From: Flammeovirga sp. OC4
Lineage (GTDB): Bacteria > Bacteroidota > Bacteroidia > Cytophagales > Flammeovirgaceae
Assembly (NCBI RefSeq): GCF_000812565.1
Contig: NZ_JTAM01000077.1
Location: 1 to 50,816, forward strand
DNA length: 50,816 bases
Direction of reading: 5' to 3'
Both the position numbers and the translations under genes were made by a program. Each line of letters begins with the position of its first letter. The first letter of the stretch is position 1. The notes below the pieces were generated by a model. The model did no database searches. It worked only from the letters and a program-made list of their open reading frames with translations, and was not told the origin of the DNA. This document shows positions 42,815 through 50,816 of the stretch, piece by piece.

Positions 42815-44674
42815 TTATTCCTCTAAAATCTTCTTTACTGAAGATTTATTCATAAATTCTTTAGGTGTCATGCCCGTTGATTTTTTAAAAGCTCTATTAA
42901 AAGTACTTTTTGAATGAAAACCTACTTCGTAAGCTATACTCAATAATGTACTTTTTTCTGCTTCCCCCATCATTACTTTCTGTGTAAAGGCTTTCACTCT
43001 ATAATCATTCACCAGTTCTGAGAAATTCTTTTTGTAAGATTGTTGAATCAACTTTGTCAATTTATGAGAAGGAATACTCATGATCGTTGAAACTTCGTTG
43101 AGAGTAAGATCTTGTTTTGTATAAAGTTGCTCTTTTTCAAAAAGTACAGTGACCTGTTCCATGAATACCGTCAATTCTTTGTCATTGGAAGGAACATCTT
43201 CTTTTCGGTAGGAACTTTTTAATTCAACGGGCTTTAATAAAGCATGATATCTAAAGACCCATCCTGAAAGAAAAACCATATAAATAAATGTTGCATACCA
43301 AATGATATCATCAGAAAGGTCTTGCAAAAGAAAATCAGAAGGACTCAGTACGGATCTGTAAGCTTGTATAACAATAGAAATGATAAAAACTCCCATCAAA
43401 ACCACCACACTTTTTTGATAGAGCAAAAATGCTTCTTTTGCCATTTTCACCACACTCCCTTGTAATGTTTCTGTGTTGTATTTTGTAAGTTTTTGTCTTG
43501 AAATATTCCAAGTATACATCACAACGGCCAATACTATCAACTTTATAAAAAGATTCAATACAGGATATTTACGCTCCAGGAAAGTCGTTAATAAAGGTTC
43601 TTCCTGATATACATACAGACTTACAACCAATAATAAACTAATGCTTAATACATAAATTCCTCTTTTGTAGCTTTTCCATTGTGTATATCGAAAGGTATAA
43701 TTTTGTATTACACCTATAGCTATAAATAAAACGGGTATAAACAGGTCATGCACTAAGTGAAGTCCATTTAAGCTGTTTTTTAAAGGCATAAATAAAGAGG
43801 TCGCAAAAAGTAATGTTATCCCAAAACTCAATCCTATGATCCATAAAGACATTTTAAATTGGGAATGCTCATAATTAATCCAAGAGAAATAAATAAACAA
43901 GAGTAAAAGGTGAAAGAGGATAAATTGCGTCAGAGGTGTTAAACCCCATACTTTTCCTTTGTAAACATCTTCCCAATCTTCAATTTGAAGGACTATTGTT
44001 TCAGGTCCTTTGCTTTGATGAAAATACGCTCTATTGGGTCTGTATTTTCCATTAGACAAACACTCTGTAGAGGACCAACTTCCTCTCGTTACCTTAAATT
44101 GAAACTGAGAAATAGTGGAAGGTAATGTCAATGCGTAAACACCCTCTTCATTTTTTTGAAATTGATATTCTGTATTAAAAGGGTCCCAATTATTAAAATC
44201 GCCTGTCAGGAAAAACCTTGATTCATAAGGAGTAGAAGCAGGTAATTCTTCCAACAGGATAGTGGTTTGACCTGCCAAATCTTCCCAACCTAATACATCA
44301 ATAAAAACAGTATCGGCTTCATTTTCGGAAATAAAAACCCGGTTGGCTTTGGGTTTTCCATCTTGCGTTGATTCTACTTTTTCCCAACTTCCTCTCGTGA
44401 TTTTATACTCAAAAGCATTCAGACTTGAAGAAATACTAGCGACCCATTGCCCCTTTTGATTTCGATGGAATTGATATTTTGTATCTGATGGGTTCCATGC
44501 ATTAAAAGAACCTACCAAAAAAAGGGAGGCTTCTTGAGGATGGTGCAACGGAAGTTGGTGAATTACAAAATGAACCGCTTCAACTGAAGTTGATAAAAAA
44601 AACGTACAGATGAAGGTGAAGTAAGTCGATAATCGTTGGTAATAATTCATTTTCATAGCGTCATTCATTTTCAT
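42815..44674 (-). CDS. membrane-bound AraC-type regulator with two CBM20-like starch-binding modules
   Basis: The 619-residue product has a signal peptide (hydrophobic about 15-32), then two homologous modules. Module A (about 34-132) has VGSFNAWNP, FEYKITRGSWEKVE; module B (about 137-238) has TGDFNNWDP, FQFKVTRGSWSSTE. Both resemble CBM20 starch-binding domains, with Trp60/Trp97 and Trp163/Trp200. Seven hydrophobic helices follow (about 246-266, 276-297, 307-326, 338-356, 372-390, 421-440, 456-476), then an AraC-type helix-turn-helix domain (about 500-612, SIAYEVGFHSKSTFNRAFKKSTGMTPKEFM). A cleaved signal plus seven helices puts the modules outside and the DNA-binding domain inside. I infer a one-component starch sensor for the neighbouring amylase. 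Several in-frame ATGs (44674, 44668, 44656, 44650) compete as start. Confidence 0.87.
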   Translation of the reverse strand: MKMNDAMKMNYYQRLSTYFTFICTFFLSTSVEAVHFVIHQLPLHHPQEASLFLVGSFNAWNPSDTKYQFHRNQKGQWVASISSSLNAFEYKITRGSWEKVESTQDGKPKANRVFISENEADTVFIDVLGWEDLAGQTTILLEELPASTPYESRFFLTGDFNNWDPFNTEYQFQKNEEGVYALTLPSTISQFQFKVTRGSWSSTECLSNGKYRPNRAYFHQSKGPETIVLQIEDWEDVYKGKVWGLTPLTQFILFHLLLLFIYFSWINYEHSQFKMSLWIIGLSFGITLLFATSLFMPLKNSLNGLHLVHDLFIPVLFIAIGVIQNYTFRYTQWKSYKRGIYVLSISLLLVVSLYVYQEEPLLTTFLERKYPVLNLFIKLIVLAVVMYTWNISRQKLTKYNTETLQGSVVKMAKEAFLLYQKSVVVLMGVFIISIVIQAYRSVLSPSDFLLQDLSDDIIWYATFIYMVFLSGWVFRYHALLKPVELKSSYRKEDVPSNDKELTVFMEQVTVLFEKEQLYTKQDLTLNEVSTIMSIPSHKLTKLIQQSYKKNFSELVNDYRVKAFTQKVMMGEAEKSTLLSIAYEVGFHSKSTFNRAFKKSTGMTPKEFMNKSSVKKILEE

Positions 44675-45185
44675 TTTCTGGTTGACATCAATATACTACC
44701 ATCAGACAATAGGATAAACTTTCTTCCTCTTTTTATGATTTCCAATGTAAAAAAAGATCTAACATTGAATATTATTAGACCTTTTAGTGGTGTTTTATTA
44801 AACTTAAAACCACTCACTTTTAATCCATCTTTCTACAAGATTTTATCGGAACTACTTTCAAGATTTCTTCTTCTTCATTTTTCCATTGATGAAAAGACAA
44901 AGGTTTTTATAATAACCTTCTGAAATGCAGTTCTGTAGGAACGTTTTAGTAAAACGTCCTCGCGAACCACAATACACTACCATTTATCATCCATAAAAGA
45001 AATTACATTAATTAACGAAAACTTAGTTTACAATGTATTTACTCATCATCAATTCACGACTTAATTTGTGGGTTAATGGTGAATGAAAATATGGTATTTA
45101 TATTCGAAGTCAGGAGACTTCGCCAATAATCAGTTCCAAGTGACGCTCGCGCTTAACACTTGAAACATGGTGAGTTTACAATAAA
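44675..45185. other. 511-base intergenic region with hairpins and a REP-like element
   Basis: No gene is supported; an open frame at 44636-44923 has no family features. An 11-base imperfect hairpin with a one-base bulge (44937-44947 with 44951-44960, ACGTTTT/AAAACGT core) is followed by CGCG. The REP-like element at 45105-45165 is listed separately. The promoter of the CBM-AraC gene must lie near 44700 but no clear consensus was found. Confidence 0.5.
45105..45165 (+). repeat. REP-like two-hairpin element, copy 1
   Basis: Hairpin 1 is CGAAGTC-AGGA-GACTTCG (45105-45122, perfect). Hairpin 2 pairs 45134-45142 with 45157-45165 (one mismatch) and has the loop ACGCTCGCGCTTAA. Copy 2 at 50692-50751 has the same layout, loops that differ at one and three positions and compensating stem changes. 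Confidence 0.65.
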
Positions 45186-45926
45186 CTAAAAGAAAATCGT
45201 CGTCCCTACCCTAAATGTTTGACCATAAGTTTGGTCAGCCTTATAAAAACCAGAAAGCTGTAGTTTTTCTTTTAAAGAATATGCCACCAATACCTCACAA
45301 GCAAAATTGGTCGTGGCATATCTAAAATCAGGTAATTGAACGATAGGTGTCACCTGCATATACATTTTTTGACTAAGTACGATAGGTGTGATTACTTGAA
45401 AAGTCATACCGTGCATCGCTGTATTTTCTCCATTTTCATTGATCTGCCCTGCTTTTTCAGACATATACTGGTAAGAAATAATGGGGAAAAACTGTATTCT
45501 TTCAAAAGCCATTACCCCCAAAGTAAGTCCTGGAGCCACTACCCAACGTCCTGCCCCCAAACCTTTATCTACATTACCTGTAGGGCTGTAAACATCTATG
45601 GATGGCCCAAATGCACCCAATAGTTTATCGTAATTTTTATAAGGCAAATAAAAATAGCGTAATCTGATATCACCAATCCCCGTTTCATTCGTCTGAGTAT
45701 TGGTCAAAATTGGTAATTCTCCAAGAATCAGATGTTTTTCTGAAGGAGCAATGATAAATGAATTCCTCAAACCATATTGATTTTGGCTTCCCGCACTTTC
45801 AAACTGAATATCTACCTGAGAATAAAAGTTGGTCGGTTTGGAAGCATCTATTGGTGTATCTTGTGCCATTACCGAATGCACAAACAATAAAAGGAAAGCC
45901 AATAGGCTGAATAATAATTTTTTCAT
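45186..45926 (-). CDS. outer-membrane beta-barrel protein (MetA-pathway-like)
   Basis: The 246-residue product has a signal peptide ending at VMAQ (residue 22) and is then all alternating beta strands. It has segments such as TGIGDIRLRYFYLP, GAGRWVVAPGLTLGV and a final QTFRVGTTIFF, the pattern of small outer-membrane barrels such as the MetA-pathway/phenol-degradation transporter-like family. The family call is by pattern; function is unknown. It is upstream of, and in line with, the CBM-AraC gene but separated by 511 bases, and divergent from another barrel gene. Confidence 0.7.
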   Translation of the reverse strand: MKKLLFSLLAFLLLFVHSVMAQDTPIDASKPTNFYSQVDIQFESAGSQNQYGLRNSFIIAPSEKHLILGELPILTNTQTNETGIGDIRLRYFYLPYKNYDKLLGAFGPSIDVYSPTGNVDKGLGAGRWVVAPGLTLGVMAFERIQFFPIISYQYMSEKAGQINENGENTAMHGMTFQVITPIVLSQKMYMQVTPIVQLPDFRYATTNFACEVLVAYSLKEKLQLSGFYKADQTYGQTFRVGTTIFF

Positions 45927-46082
45927 ATCGATTCGTTTTACAATGTCTTTTCTCCCACAGAAGGGAAATCGATACGCTTAATCCCTATTTCAATTATTTT
46001 TTAGGGGTTCCTCTCCCCCTTTACCCTTTTCTAGATGAAAGAGAGACATCTCTAAAAATCATACATCAGAAAACATACGAAA

Positions 46083-46607
46083 ATGAAAAACAGTATCTAT
46101 CCTTCCCTTCCTTACTTCTTCATCTTGGCGTTGACCCTACTCACTATCGGTAACCTATCTGCACAAGAGCGTCCCACAGGGTTTCTCTCCTTGACAACGT
46201 CGGGTTCTAATGTGATGCAGAGAAATGCTCATTCAGGTATTTTGAGTGTAGATTATAATCATTATATCAGTGATACATGGATGATTGGCACTTCTATCAT
46301 CGGTGACTGGGAAAATGAAAATGGTATCAATCAGCCTTTTAAAAGTTCTGTGGCCATTTATGGTACTTACCTTTTTGGTAAAAATAAACACTGGGGTATT
46401 GGTGGCGGTTATGCCAAAGACATTGTCAGTGGAAATGATTTTAAATTCGGCAATGATTACGTGGATGGCTTTTTAATGTATTTTATCCCCATTAAAGGCA
46501 TTGGTTATATCTGCCCAAGAGTAGGATATGTGCATGATATACAAGACCAAGAACAAAGTATTTCGGCAGGGGTGAGTTTTAGTTTTCCTATCGGAAACAG
46601 AAAATAA
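46083..46607 (+). CDS. small outer-membrane beta-barrel protein
   Basis: The 174-residue product has a signal peptide ending near LSAQ (residue 28) and about eight amphipathic strands (MIGTSIIGDWENENG, WGIGGGYAKDI, ISAGVSFSFPIG). This matches a small eight-stranded barrel fold. No specific family is recognised. It is divergent from the 45186 barrel gene across 156 bases. Confidence 0.7.
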   Translation: MKNSIYPSLPYFFILALTLLTIGNLSAQERPTGFLSLTTSGSNVMQRNAHSGILSVDYNHYISDTWMIGTSIIGDWENENGINQPFKSSVAIYGTYLFGKNKHWGIGGGYAKDIVSGNDFKFGNDYVDGFLMYFIPIKGIGYICPRVGYVHDIQDQEQSISAGVSFSFPIGNRK

Positions 46608-46641
46608 AAAAAGGTACTCCATCATAAAGATGAGAGTACCT
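46605..46641 (-). terminator. terminator serving the leftward gene at 46729
   Basis: An outer stem AGGTACTC/GAGTACCT (46612-46619 with 46634-46641) continues with CATC/GATG across a one-base bulge. On the minus strand it is followed by TTTTTTTTATTTT, so it ends the leftward transcript; the plus side has no T tract. Confidence 0.7.
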
Positions 46642-46728
46642 CCTACAACATGTAACAAAATTGACCGGCAGAACCGATCTCTTTTGCAAAGTAAGTCTAA
46701 TGTGTATTCTGAAATTTGATTATTAGTA

Positions 46729-47244
46729 TTATTTGGTAATATGAAATAATAGTTTCGGGTGAAGAACGGGGTTAGTCAACTTATTGGCTGTCCAAAAACA
46801 CCTAATAATAATATCGCTATCACTTGCAGACTGCATATGAATCCACAAGTTGTTTAAACTCATTTTTTTTGTAATACCTTGGATATGGGACGACCCGATT
46901 TTTGAGATCATGCCCTGAGGAAACATTTTCATGACATGATTAGGTACTATATCCCCCTCTCTGTAGATAGTAGGCGTCACTTCTATCCACTTTTCTCCTT
47001 CATAGTAACCTATGGCAGGAACGGCTTTTTGTGTTTTAAGTTGCTTGACCAATGCATCTGAAATATAATATTGGTCATTGGACAAAAAACATAACTCTAT
47101 TCCCTTAGGAACTTTAGTAAACTTGTCTTCCACATGTTCGTAAGTTCCGAAAACGATAAAATCACCTTCCTTTGATTGAAGAAAATCACTTTCCACAAGT
47201 TGATTAGTTTTGTTATCTCCGTCTATGTTTTGTGACATCGTCAT
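46729..47244 (-). CDS. hypothetical cytoplasmic protein, divergent from the kinase operon
   Basis: From the ATG at 47244 the product is 171 residues (MTMSQNIDGDN); ATG 47283 would add 13 residues of hydrophobic then basic character and ATG 47238 is also possible. An AAGGAA stretch about ten bases upstream of 47244 can serve as ribosome binding site. There is no signal peptide or membrane helix. The sequence is mostly beta, with FIVFGTYEHVEDKF, WIEVTPTIYREGDIVP and ending LHPKLLFHITK. No family is recognised. It is divergent from the 47529 operon. Confidence 0.68.
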   Translation of the reverse strand: MTMSQNIDGDNKTNQLVESDFLQSKEGDFIVFGTYEHVEDKFTKVPKGIELCFLSNDQYYISDALVKQLKTQKAVPAIGYYEGEKWIEVTPTIYREGDIVPNHVMKMFPQGMISKIGSSHIQGITKKMSLNNLWIHMQSASDSDIIIRCFWTANKLTNPVLHPKLLFHITK

Positions 47245-47528
47245 TAATAGTTTCCTTTTTGGTACGACTGCAAGTAATAACATTCATTTAAGAATAAAAA
47301 CAACAATTGAGTGAGTGGTACTATTTTTTTAGTAAACGGATTTTTTCTTGGGATTTGATGAAAAAGTATGCAACTTTAATGAGAAACATAGGTAAAGAAA
47401 ACACTCTCTTTTTAATCAGATATCCATCTTTTCAATGGTTTTTTAGAGTGGTCTATTTTACGCTATCTATTTATGGAATGTTTATTCTATAAACTTATTA
47501 CAAACTATTTTAAAATTAATTACTGACT

Positions 47529-48077
47529 ATGTCTGAACAACTAGTTGCTCCCAACGTCATTGAGGTTGAGCTTTACGCTGATGAGATCATCAAGAACTTC
47601 AACAACATGTACACTGAAACAGGTTCTCCTGTCCAACCTGTAGTCATTGATCCTTTTGTAAAAACAGATATCAGCGGTATCAAAAACATCAAATCTGGAG
47701 AAACAATCACTGTCAAACTTGCCCAAGACACTGTAGACAAACTAAAAGCAAAGTTGATCTACCTTCAAGTACAAAACTTGACGACTAACTCTAAAGATAT
47801 TATGGGTAAGATGGCTTGGTCAAAGTACTTTGACTTTAAAGACCCTGCTGATAAAAAGCTCACCACAGTGGCTCCTAATGGTTGTATTTATTTTGAGCCA
47901 GGGGATGATGGTGAAATCAACGCAAAAACCGTCAAATTTGAGGATGAAAGTGATGATATTTTAATCTCTTATTATGTCGTTCTGAAATTTAAGTTGAAAG
48001 ATGACAATGGGGTTATGCAAAAGTACTATTGTATTATTGATCCAATTGCACAGGTTAGTAGAAACAGAGGAAGCTAA
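47529..48077 (+). CDS. hypothetical protein leading the kinase operon (possible AidA/PixA-like)
   Basis: The 182-residue acidic protein has no signal peptide. The N-terminal half is mixed; the C-terminal half is beta-rich, with DDILISYYVVLKFKLKDDNG and KYYCIIDPIAQV, which recall the ending of AidA/PixA inclusion-body proteins. That link is weak and by pattern only. It ends five bases before the histidine kinase gene, so it shares the kinase operon and could be its sensed partner or a co-regulated effector; both are inference. Confidence 0.7.
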   Translation: MSEQLVAPNVIEVELYADEIIKNFNNMYTETGSPVQPVVIDPFVKTDISGIKNIKSGETITVKLAQDTVDKLKAKLIYLQVQNLTTNSKDIMGKMAWSKYFDFKDPADKKLTTVAPNGCIYFEPGDDGEINAKTVKFEDESDDILISYYVVLKFKLKDDNGVMQKYYCIIDPIAQVSRNRGS

Positions 48078-48082
48078 TATTT

Positions 48083-49891
48083 ATGTACAAAAATAGTATT
48101 ATTTTATATGTAGCTTTATTTATTATAGAACTTTATTCTTTTAACCTATTAGCTCAAAATAAAGATAGAGCTAGTAGGTTAATTGAATATATAACAATGA
48201 ATGAAAGTTACCTTTCACATGATTCTACTGCAATATATTATTCTAAAATTGGTTTCCACCTCAATAACTTAGAAGGACTAATCTATTTACAAAAAGCATT
48301 AGATCTTTCAATAAAAACTAAAAACGCTGAACTGCAGTCTTTGATATTAGAAGATATGTGCAATATTCATAGATTATTCGGTAATAAAATAAAAGCTATA
48401 AATTGTATATTAAAAGCTATCGAAATTAATAAAACCTTCAAAAATAAATATTTAGAAGCTTTAAATTATATTCAACTTGCTGCAATTTATTACTCAGATA
48501 AAGATTATTTAGAAGCTAAAAATTATTACGAAATAGCATTATCCACTTATCCCAAAGATTTTCAGTCAAGCTCTAATGTGCTTATTTTAAATTATATGTC
48601 GCTGTTATTAAATACAGGAGATACATACAGAATATTAAAAGATTATAATAAGGCAATCAATTTATTTTCTGAAGTATTAGATCTTAATGAACAAACAGAA
48701 AAAGACGAAATAATTTTTGGTTACACACATGGCAACCTAGGTATGGCTCAGATGTCCATCCATCAAACCTTTGAAGCTGAAAAAAATCTTAAACTCGGCG
48801 TTCATTACTTAAAGAAAGTTGGAGATGATCTTACTGCGGAAATTTTCAGAGTGGAGTTAGGGAAATTACGCCTACAAGAAAATAAAGAAGAATTTGCAGA
48901 AAGTTTATTCCTTAGTGCATATCGTCATTTTAAAACTCTTCATGCCAAAGAAGAAATTAGGGATATCACTGAACTGTTATCTTCATTCTACGAAGAAAGA
49001 AATCAATTTGATAAAGCATTATTCTACGAAAAAGAAAAAGAAATATATAAAGACTCATTGATCAACAAAGAATCTATCAAAAAGCTAGAACAAGCTAAGC
49101 ATCAAATGGAACTCAATGAAATGGAGCACGAAATGGAACTTCTCAGACAAGAAGCAAAATTTCGTTTTTATATTTCAATGGCTATCGTTTCTATAGCACT
49201 TATTTTAGTAGGTTTTGGTGTACGTTTCTATTTTGAATCTGTAAAAAAGAAAAAAATCAACATTACACTTCGTCAGCAGAGAGATATGCTTGCTGAAAGA
49301 GAAGAAGAGAAAGCACTTTTATTAAAGGAGTTAAACCATAGAGTAAAAAATAATTTACAAATGATCTCTAGTCTATTGAATCTTCAAAGTAGAAAACTAG
49401 GGGATCATCCTGCCGTTAGTGCCATTGATTCTGGCCGATTTAGGGTAGAAGCCATGTCGTTAATCCATCAAAAACTATATCAAAAAGACGTTCATACCGA
49501 AATTGAAATTGATACTTACCTCCAAGAACTTGTTTTGAATCTGATGTACAGTTTTCAAGCTTCATTCACACCTACTTTCAATATCAAACCTGTTATGCTT
49601 CATATCGACAAAGCCATACCGATGGGATTAATTGTCAATGAATTTGTCACAAATGCCATGAAATACGCTTATGAAGGTGTTGAAGATCCTAAAATGTGGA
49701 TTGACTTGAAGGAAATCAAGGGGGAAATTATAGTAAAGGTAAAAGACAATGGCGTCGGTATTCTTAAAGGAAAGTCTGGGGGGACTAATTTCGGGTTGAA
49801 CTTAGTAGACTCCTTGGTCAAACAATTAGATGGTAAAGTGTCTTACGAAACCGACCGCGGAACTACTTGTGTATTAATGATCAACAAATAA
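48083..49891 (+). CDS. TPR sensor histidine kinase (HisKA_2 type)
   Basis: The 602-residue membrane kinase has a signal-like hydrophobic start (about 5-24), a TPR-type helical sensor region (about 50-325), then a coiled coil (about 330-360), one membrane helix (about 363-382) and a short coiled coil. The HisKA_2 dimerisation domain is at about 410-490 with phospho-acceptor His419 (LKELNHRVKNNLQ). A HATPase domain follows with N-box VNEFVTNAMKYA, G1 box DNGVGI and a G2-like GGTNFGLNLVDSLV. The TPR region should lie in the periplasm. The gene is five bases after its upstream neighbour and one base before the LytTR regulator gene, its likely partner. Confidence 0.93.
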   Translation: MYKNSIILYVALFIIELYSFNLLAQNKDRASRLIEYITMNESYLSHDSTAIYYSKIGFHLNNLEGLIYLQKALDLSIKTKNAELQSLILEDMCNIHRLFGNKIKAINCILKAIEINKTFKNKYLEALNYIQLAAIYYSDKDYLEAKNYYEIALSTYPKDFQSSSNVLILNYMSLLLNTGDTYRILKDYNKAINLFSEVLDLNEQTEKDEIIFGYTHGNLGMAQMSIHQTFEAEKNLKLGVHYLKKVGDDLTAEIFRVELGKLRLQENKEEFAESLFLSAYRHFKTLHAKEEIRDITELLSSFYEERNQFDKALFYEKEKEIYKDSLINKESIKKLEQAKHQMELNEMEHEMELLRQEAKFRFYISMAIVSIALILVGFGVRFYFESVKKKKINITLRQQRDMLAEREEEKALLLKELNHRVKNNLQMISSLLNLQSRKLGDHPAVSAIDSGRFRVEAMSLIHQKLYQKDVHTEIEIDTYLQELVLNLMYSFQASFTPTFNIKPVMLHIDKAIPMGLIVNEFVTNAMKYAYEGVEDPKMWIDLKEIKGEIIVKVKDNGVGILKGKSGGTNFGLNLVDSLVKQLDGKVSYETDRGTTCVLMINK

Positions 49892-49892
49892 T

Positions 49893-50645
49893 ATGAACAA
49901 TCAAATCAATATATTAATTGTAGAGGATGAGATACTGCTGGCTCAAGACTTACAATTACGCTTAGAAAGCAATAATGACTACAAAACTACCGTGGTACAA
50001 AGTTACGATGAAGCCATAAAGGTATTATTTACCACCAAAATGGATTTCCTTATCATTGATATCACACTTAAAGGAGAAAAAACAGGTATCGACCTCGCTA
50101 ATAGTGTTAATGAAAACTTCAACCTTCCTTTTATTTTCTTAACGTCTCACGCAGACCAACAAACTTTTGACCAAGCAAAATTAGCAAAGCCACATGCTTA
50201 CCTTTTAAAACCCTTCAATGACAGAATGATCAGTATGTCTATTGACCTTGCGATTTCCAACTTCAACAGTGCGCTGATGGAGGAAGATACTGAAGCAGAA
50301 GAACAAACAAGTCCTACCAATAAAAATTCCCCTGATTCACTTTTTATCAAACATGACAATAAATTCAAGAAAGTTGCAATCAGTGATATTATTTACCTTG
50401 AAGCCGATAGTAACTACACCATCATCCATACGCAAGAAATGGATTATACCTATGCGATTGTATTGAAAAAAATTCAAGAAAAAATCAATCATCCCAATTT
50501 CCTTAGAATTCATAGAAGCTATATCATCAATACGAATTATGTCACTGCTTTTGAAAATAACGCTGTAACACTGAATGAAGATCATCAACTTCCTGTCAGT
50601 AGACAACATAAAGATGAAATGTATAGACGTTTTCAGATGATATGA
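49893..50645 (+). CDS. LytTR-family response regulator
   Basis: The 250-residue protein has an N-terminal receiver (about 5-125) with Glu11/Asp12, phosphoacceptor Asp56 (LIIDITLKG), Thr84 and Lys106 (LLKPF). An acidic linker (about 130-145) precedes a C-terminal LytTR DNA-binding domain (about 150-250: IIYLEADSNYTIIHT, FLRIHRSYIINTNYV, LPVSRQHKDEM). It starts one base after the histidine kinase gene, which should phosphorylate it. LytTR proteins bind short direct repeats; the target genes are not identifiable here. Confidence 0.94.
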   Translation: MNNQINILIVEDEILLAQDLQLRLESNNDYKTTVVQSYDEAIKVLFTTKMDFLIIDITLKGEKTGIDLANSVNENFNLPFIFLTSHADQQTFDQAKLAKPHAYLLKPFNDRMISMSIDLAISNFNSALMEEDTEAEEQTSPTNKNSPDSLFIKHDNKFKKVAISDIIYLEADSNYTIIHTQEMDYTYAIVLKKIQEKINHPNFLRIHRSYIINTNYVTAFENNAVTLNEDHQLPVSRQHKDEMYRRFQMI

Positions 50646-50691
50646 AGCGAATTAAAAATTATCGCATAATAAACTAAGTTCTCGAATATTT

Positions 50692-50751
50692 AGAAATCGG
50701 GAGATTTCTTCTAATCTATAGGACACGAATGCCGCTATCGCTTAACATTCG
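50692..50751 (+). repeat. REP-like two-hairpin element, copy 2
   Basis: Hairpin 1 is AGAAATC-GGGA-GATTTCT (50692-50709, perfect). Hairpin 2 is CGAATG/CATTCG (50726-50731 with 50746-50751) with loop CCGCTATCGCTTAA. The layout is that of copy 1 at 45105. The remaining sequence to 50816 holds no gene that I can support. Confidence 0.65.
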
Positions 50752-50816
50752 CACCAGTGGACTTTGTACCCAATTCGTTTGGTAGTGATTTCCTCGGCCT
50801 TGAAGGGAAAAGCGTT

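Noticed and set aside
44636-44923. Open frame of 95 residues in the large gap
   Set aside because: It overlaps the regulator start, has no ribosome binding site and looks like random AT-rich translation.
47307-47492. Small open frame with one hydrophobic segment (ATG at 47358 gives 44 residues) before the 47529 gene
   Set aside because: No family, no recognisable promoter or ribosome binding site, and the sequence is AT-rich leader DNA; it could be a leader peptide but cannot be supported.

Overview
The window is a low-GC (by eye about one third G+C) chromosomal segment from a Bacteroidota bacterium, most likely a gliding marine member of the Cytophagales (Flammeovirga-like; the genus is inference). 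The evidence is the gliding genes gldD and gldE beside ssb and mutY, the Bacteroidota small proteins DUF2795 and DUF4301, many outer-membrane beta-barrels and lipoproteins, weak Shine-Dalgarno sites, and promoters of the Bacteroidota type (TTG, about 19 bases, TAnnTTTG). No transposase, integrase, phage gene, CRISPR array or rRNA is visible.

Layout. 1-534: non-coding, with three leftward strong-promoter-like sites each followed by a hairpin, a 36-base tandem repeat, and the terminator of the DUF4301 gene. 0.5-6.6 kb: DUF4301 gene, then an operon of a TPR membrane protein, a MacB/LolD-type ABC ATPase and a PduO-type cobalamin adenosyltransferase. 6.8-18.8 kb: a small conserved gene, a GH73 glucosaminidase, an M1 aminopeptidase lipoprotein, hslV, a D-cysteine desulfhydrase/ACC deaminase homologue, a small secreted protein, prs, rplY, an alpha/beta hydrolase and a DUF5916 barrel. 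19-25.4 kb: an SpmA/SpmB-type membrane protein, a small membrane protein, a PorE-like OmpA protein, a secreted repeat protein and a DUF2795 protein. 25.5-31.6 kb: ispD, a lone receiver protein, and the leftward run rhomboid - DUF2062 - mutY - ssb - gldE - gldD. 31.9-39.9 kb: two coupled envelope genes, rpsP with a long Ala/Glu tail, a DsrE-like protein, ahcY, a GH3/beta-lactamase fusion and two tandem tRNA-Arg(ACG) genes.

40.1-46.6 kb is the most unusual part, a putative starch module. It encodes a lipoprotein alpha-amylase that resembles Thermococcales (GH13_7) enzymes, a downstream lipoprotein behind an intergenic terminator, and a membrane regulator made of a signal peptide, two CBM20-like starch-binding modules, seven membrane helices and a cytoplasmic AraC-type DNA-binding domain. 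Two outer-membrane proteins lie beside it. My inference is that the regulator senses starch or maltodextrin in the periplasm and controls the amylase directly; a repeated TTGCAATC box upstream of the amylase is a candidate operator.

46.7-50.8 kb: two unrecognised proteins, the second in a three-gene operon with a TPR/HisKA_2 histidine kinase and a LytTR response regulator. A two-hairpin element with compensating stem changes occurs at 45105 and 50692.

Several longest-ORF starts are TTG or GTG codons that overlap or precede promoters. Starts were moved to internal codons where promoter position, signal peptide or family alignment supported it.
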